Assembly (NCBI GenBank): GCA_035279865.1
Contig: DATEGY010000188.1
Location: 1-10,412, forward strand
From: 40CM-2-70-7 sp035279865
Lineage (GTDB): Bacteria; Gemmatimonadota; Gemmatimonadetes; Gemmatimonadales; GWC2-71-9
Direction of reading: 5' to 3'
DNA length: 10,412 nucleotides
Under the pieces are notes generated by a model, which was not told the origin of the DNA, searched no databases, and was given only the letters and a program-made list of their open reading frames with translations. How positions within the stretch are numbered: position 1 is the first letter of the stretch; each line of letters starts with the position of its first letter. Positions 6,671 to 10,412 of the stretch are shown here, in pieces. The translations under genes and the position numbers were made by a program.

Positions 6671-8002
6671 ATGCGCACCCGGAGGTTCTTGGCGGCCGGG
6701 GCCCTGGCGGCATTGGCCTGCATACCCAGCAGCGAAGAACCGGGACCCAATCAATTCACGGTAGTGGTGGGGATCCCGTCCCGGTCCTTGAATGCGATCG
6801 GGGACACGCTCACGCTCGGTCTGACGGTCACAGATCACTATGGCAACGTCACGGGGAGTGTGCCCGTCGTCTGGACGTCGGCGTCGCCGGGCGTGGCCAC
6901 GGCGGTCGACGGCCTGGTCACCGCCCACCGAAACGGTTTTGCCAAGATCTTTGCTCGCGTTGAGAGCGACAGCGCCATGGTCCAAGTGACCGTTCAGCAG
7001 ATCCCCGTGGGCCTGGCAAAGCTCTCCGGAGATTCACAATCTGGAATCATCGACCACCAGCTGGCTCAGCCTCTGCAGGCGATGGTGCAGGATCGTCTGG
7101 GGCATCCGGTCGCCGGCGTGTTGACGTCCTTCACCCCATTGACTGGGGGCGGACTGCCGACGGGGACGGGACAGGTGACCGACTCGACGGGGATCACCGC
7201 AGTCGTATGGACGCTTGGAGACACGGTCGAGCACCAGCTATTCGCCATTTCCATGGCCGCGCGCGCGGACACGTTTCTCGCGCGCGCCGGAGATGGTCTC
7301 GACTCCCTCCCGAGCGCGACGGCTACGGCCCAAGCGGTGGTCGAGAGCCTCTTTGCCACCGGGAGTTACGCCGTCTCGGCAGATTGCGCCGGCAATCCTG
7401 CGGTGGACTGTCCCGGAGGCGCCGCCGCCCCACCCGTGCCCATCACCGTCACGGAGGACAGTGTGGCGGTGCAGCTCCTGAGCCCCGGCAGTTATGGAGT
7501 CACGATGTTCGTCGCCATCGCGACGGATACCATCCCAGTCCACCTGCTGTCGACCGACTGCAAAGTGACGTTCAACTCGACGGCGGACACGGTACCGATC
7601 CAGGTCGCCATTCCTGTCCACATCGACAGCCTGGTGGCCGGCGATCCTCCGGACCGCGCTTCGATCGGGACCCTCACGTTGACGGGAGTCCAGTCGAAGG
7701 ACGTCACCATCACGGGCGCGATCGGGTGCAGCACCTACAGCGGGAGTCTCTCGTTTGTACCGCAGATCCTGACGAGCGCACTGAGTGCTCCGCTGATCGG
7801 TAGTTTCTGCGGTGCTCCGGGACCGGCGCTGCTGGAGCCGTGTCCTCCCGTCGGCTCGGCCGGGCTCACGCCACCCCGGATCCGCTTTCGATCGAAGCTC
7901 AGCGGGGGAGCGACACCTCCTTCAGCCCAGCTGCCTTCCGCTTGGCATTCAACGCGAGAAGCCCGGGGCCCGACAGCGTCGCCCAGCGGCGCAACACGGT
8001 AG
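6671..8002 (+). CDS. Putative lipoprotein with bacterial Ig-like (Big2-type) domains
   Basis: This 443-residue protein is probably a surface or periplasmic lipoprotein. The signal peptide is followed by Cys17 (ALAALAC), a slightly degenerate lipobox. Residues about 28-109 match a Big2 Ig-like domain: a G-D-T-L-T-L-G-L strand, then VVWTSASPGVATAVDGLVTA and FAKIFARV. Residues 111-208 look like a second Ig-like domain of Big1 type, with LQAMVQDRLGHPVAGV and DSTGITAVVWTLGDT. Residues 215-395 are beta-rich, hold six cysteines (239, 247, 297, 353, 380, 391) and match no domain I recognise. Such domains usually serve adhesion or structure and are not enzymatic. The last ~35 residues are Arg/Ser/Pro-rich and run antisense to the VPS10 gene end; they look unlike the rest, so the native stop may have been lost or a frameshift introduced. 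Codon use appears slightly less GC-rich than in neighbouring genes. Confidence 0.82.
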   Translation: MRTRRFLAAGALAALACIPSSEEPGPNQFTVVVGIPSRSLNAIGDTLTLGLTVTDHYGNVTGSVPVVWTSASPGVATAVDGLVTAHRNGFAKIFARVESDSAMVQVTVQQIPVGLAKLSGDSQSGIIDHQLAQPLQAMVQDRLGHPVAGVLTSFTPLTGGGLPTGTGQVTDSTGITAVVWTLGDTVEHQLFAISMAARADTFLARAGDGLDSLPSATATAQAVVESLFATGSYAVSADCAGNPAVDCPGGAAAPPVPITVTEDSVAVQLLSPGSYGVTMFVAIATDTIPVHLLSTDCKVTFNSTADTVPIQVAIPVHIDSLVAGDPPDRASIGTLTLTGVQSKDVTITGAIGCSTYSGSLSFVPQILTSALSAPLIGSFCGAPGPALLEPCPPVGSAGLTPPRIRFRSKLSGGATPPSAQLPSAWHSTREARGPTASPSGATR

Positions 8003-10412
8003 CGCGCTCCTCCCCGGCCTTGGTGCACGCGGCCACTTCGCCGGCAGACGGCGCGATGTCGGCGCCCTGCATGGCCATCGCCGCCCCGATCAAGTCACCA
8101 CTCGCGGACGGCAGGGTCACCGGTCCTTCGGCACCTCCCCCGCGGCGGAATCCGCCCCGCCCGCCGCCCGTCGGAGGAGGTGCCAGTGAATCCAGGCGGG
8201 TCTTGAAGGCGCGCGCATCATCTCCTCCCGCGGAATCGAGCGCGGCGGCCAGGGCACGAGCCCGGTCGTACGCTCGCTGGACCGCGACCGCGCCTTCGTA
8301 CATCTCCCTCGACAGCGTCGCGAGCTTCGCGAGACCGGCGGCCGGCGTCCTCACCCGGGGATCCAGACGCAGGGTCAGGGGCTGCGTGTACTTCTGCCCA
8401 TCCACCGTCAGCCGCACGGTGTAGGTCCCTGGAGGCGCCCAGGGGCTGTTCACCGCCGGATAGGTGTGATGAGGAACGGCCGCGCCGTTATCGTCACCGA
8501 GCCCCCGCGGGCCGACGGGATCGTAATGCAGGTCCCACGTGAAGCGATGCATGCCGACCGCGGTCGACAGGCGCTGGAGCGGAGCGGCCCAATAGAGTGG
8601 CACCGAGCAATCGGGTGAGCGGGCCTCCTCCTGGCAGACGTGGTCGTAGCCTTCCGGATCGACTCCCGGATCGGGCGTGAGCACTGAGTCGGCGCTCGAA
8701 TACGACCGCACCACGGTTCCGGCGCCGTCGAGAATGTCGAGCGTCACCGGGCCGGAAGTGCTCTGGGCCAGCCGGTAGTCGATGATGCCGCCGGGGGGCG
8801 GATTCTCGCCGGCGGGCCATTCGGGGGGCCACGGGGTCGGATCGTTGGTCCCGAAGCGGACGCGAATCGCGGTCTCCGGCCTGAAGAGATAGGCACCCGC
8901 GCTCGCGCGGGCCGCCGCCATCTGCCGGAGGGGCGTCACGTCGTCGAGGATCCAGAAGCCGCGGCCATGGGTCGCCGCGACGAGATCCGAGCACAGGCAG
9001 GTGCTGTCGTCCTTCACCTGCAGGTCCCGCACGGAGACCGCGGGCATGTTGATCCGGAGGGACTCCCAGTGATTGCCGTCGTCGATGGAGACCCACACCT
9101 GCGTCTCGGTGGCGGCATACAGGAGCCCGGGCTTCCGGGGATCTTCGCGGATCGAGTTCGCCACGGCATCCGAATCCATGCCGCCGTCGATTTCGGTCCA
9201 CGTCGCACCCCCGTCATGGGTGCGGAAGAAGTGCGGGCGGGGATCGTCGACGCGCATCGTGTTCGCGGCGATGTACGCCGTTCGCGTATCGAAGTGACCG
9301 GCGTCCAGATTGAAGATCCGGGTCCACGGCTTGATCGACGGAGGGGTGACGTTCTTCCAGGTCACTCCGCCGTCCATGGTGACCTGGACGTTGCCATCGT
9401 CGGTGCCGGCCCAGATGACGCCCAGGCTCTTGGGGGAGGGCGAGAGCGCCGTGATCGCGCCCAAGGGCGCCGCCTTCACGCTGTCCGCGTACTTCCCGGC
9501 GTTGGCCGGCACCGCCCAGGTCTGCCGCGTGAGATCAGGGCTGATCTTCGTCCAGCTCTGTCCCTGATCGGCGCTCTTCCAGACGACGTTCGACGTGTAG
9601 AACAGCGTGTGGGAGTTGAGCGGCGACCAGTTGATGGGCATGGTGCGCACGTTGCGGCCGAAGTTCGTCCCGCGCTGCGACCGGTCGGGGCCCAGGCCGG
9701 TGGTCTGGCCCGTGTACCGGTTGTACAGCGAGACGCCGGTGCGCGCGCTGCCGAACACGAGGTCGGGGTTCTTGGGATCCGGTGCGGCGATGCCGTATTC
9801 CTGGATGTTCACCGGGTGCCAGTCGTGGAACGTGATTTCTCCATCCATCGAGCGGCTGTCGACGCACCCGGAGCCCGAGTCCTGCTGTCCCCCGCACACC
9901 CGGTACGGAAACGCGTCGTCCGTAGAGACGTGGTACATCGCCGCCGTCGGCTGCGTGTACCAGTTGCTCCACGAAAGTCCGCCATTGGCCGAGACGACCG
10001 CGCCCTGGTCGGAGACCACGAGGAGCACATCGGGCCGCTGCGGATTGACCCAGGTTTTCTGGTAGTCGTCGCCGCCGGGGGCCCCGCGGACCGCGGTCCA
10101 GGTGTGGCCGCCGTCGTTCGTGCGCCAAAGGACGGTCGACGAGCTGTACACGATGTCGGGATTCTTCGAATCGACGGCGAGCGTGGGCAGGTCCCCGCCG
10201 CCGATGCGGACCAGGGGGCGGGGGTCGGCGGGATGCGCCGAGTCCCCGGTCACGTTGGGGTCGTCGACCGCGGTCCAGTGGGCGCCGGCATCGCTCGATT
10301 TGTAGAGTCCGACCACGCCGGTCGTGCCGCCGCCGCGAACCCGCGCCCCGCGGGCCGGTACGCCCGCCACCATCGCATAGACCACCTTCGGATCACTCGG
10401 CGCGATGGCAAG
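7899..10412 (-). CDS. Large VPS10/sortilin-like BNR (Asp-box) beta-propeller protein, N-terminus cut by window
   Basis: The frame is open to the right edge; 837 C-terminal residues are visible, and relatives are usually about 1000 residues with a signal peptide, so roughly a sixth may be missing. At least seven Asp boxes of the S/T-x-D-x-G-x-x-W type are visible, at residues about 39, 98, 141, 280, 345, 398 and 442, marking blades of one or two beta-propellers. Between them are IAPSDPKVVYA- and NPDIVYSS-type strands and the GGQQDSGSG segment typical of this family. The signature THGRGFWILDDVTPLRQ (about 481-497) closes the propeller region. A GENPPPGGIIDYRL segment and an Ig-like module with PGTYTVRLTVDG (about 661-672) follow, then a helical tail and a Gly/Arg-rich linker (about 748-763). 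The family is extracytoplasmic, with no proven enzymatic activity. The C-terminal LNAKRKAAGLKEVSLPR is family-like, so the stop at 7899 looks native. Confidence 0.9.
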   Translation of the reverse strand, partial: LAIAPSDPKVVYAMVAGVPARGARVRGGGTTGVVGLYKSSDAGAHWTAVDDPNVTGDSAHPADPRPLVRIGGGDLPTLAVDSKNPDIVYSSSTVLWRTNDGGHTWTAVRGAPGGDDYQKTWVNPQRPDVLLVVSDQGAVVSANGGLSWSNWYTQPTAAMYHVSTDDAFPYRVCGGQQDSGSGCVDSRSMDGEITFHDWHPVNIQEYGIAAPDPKNPDLVFGSARTGVSLYNRYTGQTTGLGPDRSQRGTNFGRNVRTMPINWSPLNSHTLFYTSNVVWKSADQGQSWTKISPDLTRQTWAVPANAGKYADSVKAAPLGAITALSPSPKSLGVIWAGTDDGNVQVTMDGGVTWKNVTPPSIKPWTRIFNLDAGHFDTRTAYIAANTMRVDDPRPHFFRTHDGGATWTEIDGGMDSDAVANSIREDPRKPGLLYAATETQVWVSIDDGNHWESLRINMPAVSVRDLQVKDDSTCLCSDLVAATHGRGFWILDDVTPLRQMAAARASAGAYLFRPETAIRVRFGTNDPTPWPPEWPAGENPPPGGIIDYRLAQSTSGPVTLDILDGAGTVVRSYSSADSVLTPDPGVDPEGYDHVCQEEARSPDCSVPLYWAAPLQRLSTAVGMHRFTWDLHYDPVGPRGLGDDNGAAVPHHTYPAVNSPWAPPGTYTVRLTVDGQKYTQPLTLRLDPRVRTPAAGLAKLATLSREMYEGAVAVQRAYDRARALAAALDSAGGDDARAFKTRLDSLAPPPTGGGRGGFRRGGGAEGPVTLPSASGDLIGAAMAMQGADIAPSAGEVAACTKAGEERATVLRRWATLSGPGLLALNAKRKAAGLKEVSLPR

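Noticed and set aside
6573..6713. Upstream extension of the amidohydrolase frame to 6713
   Set aside because: It would cover the Shine-Dalgarno and start of the divergent lipoprotein, and a clean signal peptide begins at 6572.
8138..8180. Gly/Arg-rich stretch in the VPS10-like gene considered as an RGG RNA-binding motif
   Set aside because: It is a short low-complexity linker in an extracytoplasmic protein; an interdomain spacer is the simpler reading.
1..10412. Search for a defence island, mobile element, CRISPR array or biosynthetic cluster
   Set aside because: No nuclease, helicase, reverse transcriptase, transposase, integrase, spaced direct repeats or biosynthetic enzymes are seen; the genes are ordinary envelope, hydrolase and regulatory families.

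Overview
The window is a GC-rich (roughly two-thirds by eye), densely packed bacterial chromosome segment. It has no tRNA, rRNA, CRISPR array, transposase, integrase or phage gene. The protein families point to a soil or aquatic member of the Gemmatimonadota, or less likely the Acidobacteriota: secreted Asp-box/VPS10-type beta-propeller proteins, a secreted amidohydrolase, a secreted M1 peptidase with the GGGMEYP variant, a LolA-like secreted protein, a Big2-type lipoprotein, and signal peptides that appear to be cut just before a glutamine. The taxon is inferred from gene content only.

Layout from left to right. At 3-626 (+) lies the C-terminal end of a SulP-type anion transporter with its STAS domain, followed by a small hairpin and T-run. 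Facing it is a minus-strand pair, a pirin family protein (3647-2700) followed 45 bases later by a secreted M1 metallopeptidase (2654-636). Divergent from pirin across only 28 bases is a secreted LolA-like protein (3676-4413, +). An 18-base perfect inverted repeat lies in this divergent junction. The LolA-like gene overlaps, tail to tail by 29 bases, a second minus-strand pair: a secreted amidohydrolase (6572-5148) followed after a single base by an ArsR-type winged-helix regulator (5146-4385). Divergent from the amidohydrolase across 98 bases is a Big2 Ig-like lipoprotein (6671-8002, +). Its end overlaps by 104 bases the end of a large minus-strand VPS10/BNR beta-propeller protein (7899 to beyond 10412).

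The genes read as an envelope and secretion neighbourhood: at least five of the eight products appear exported. The two minus-strand pairs look like small operons. The M1 peptidase and amidohydrolase suggest extracytoplasmic breakdown of peptides or related amides, but the substrates cannot be read from the sequence. The ArsR-type protein is the only transcription factor with an HTH and is translationally linked to the amidohydrolase, so it is the natural candidate regulator of that operon.

I see no evidence for a new defence or mobile system. The observations most worth a second look are an internal duplication with repeated Cys/Asp/His positions in the C-terminal half of the ArsR-type regulator, the inverted repeat in the pirin/LolA-like divergent junction, a possible leaderless promoter for the amidohydrolase, and the unusually long convergent overlap at 7899-8002.
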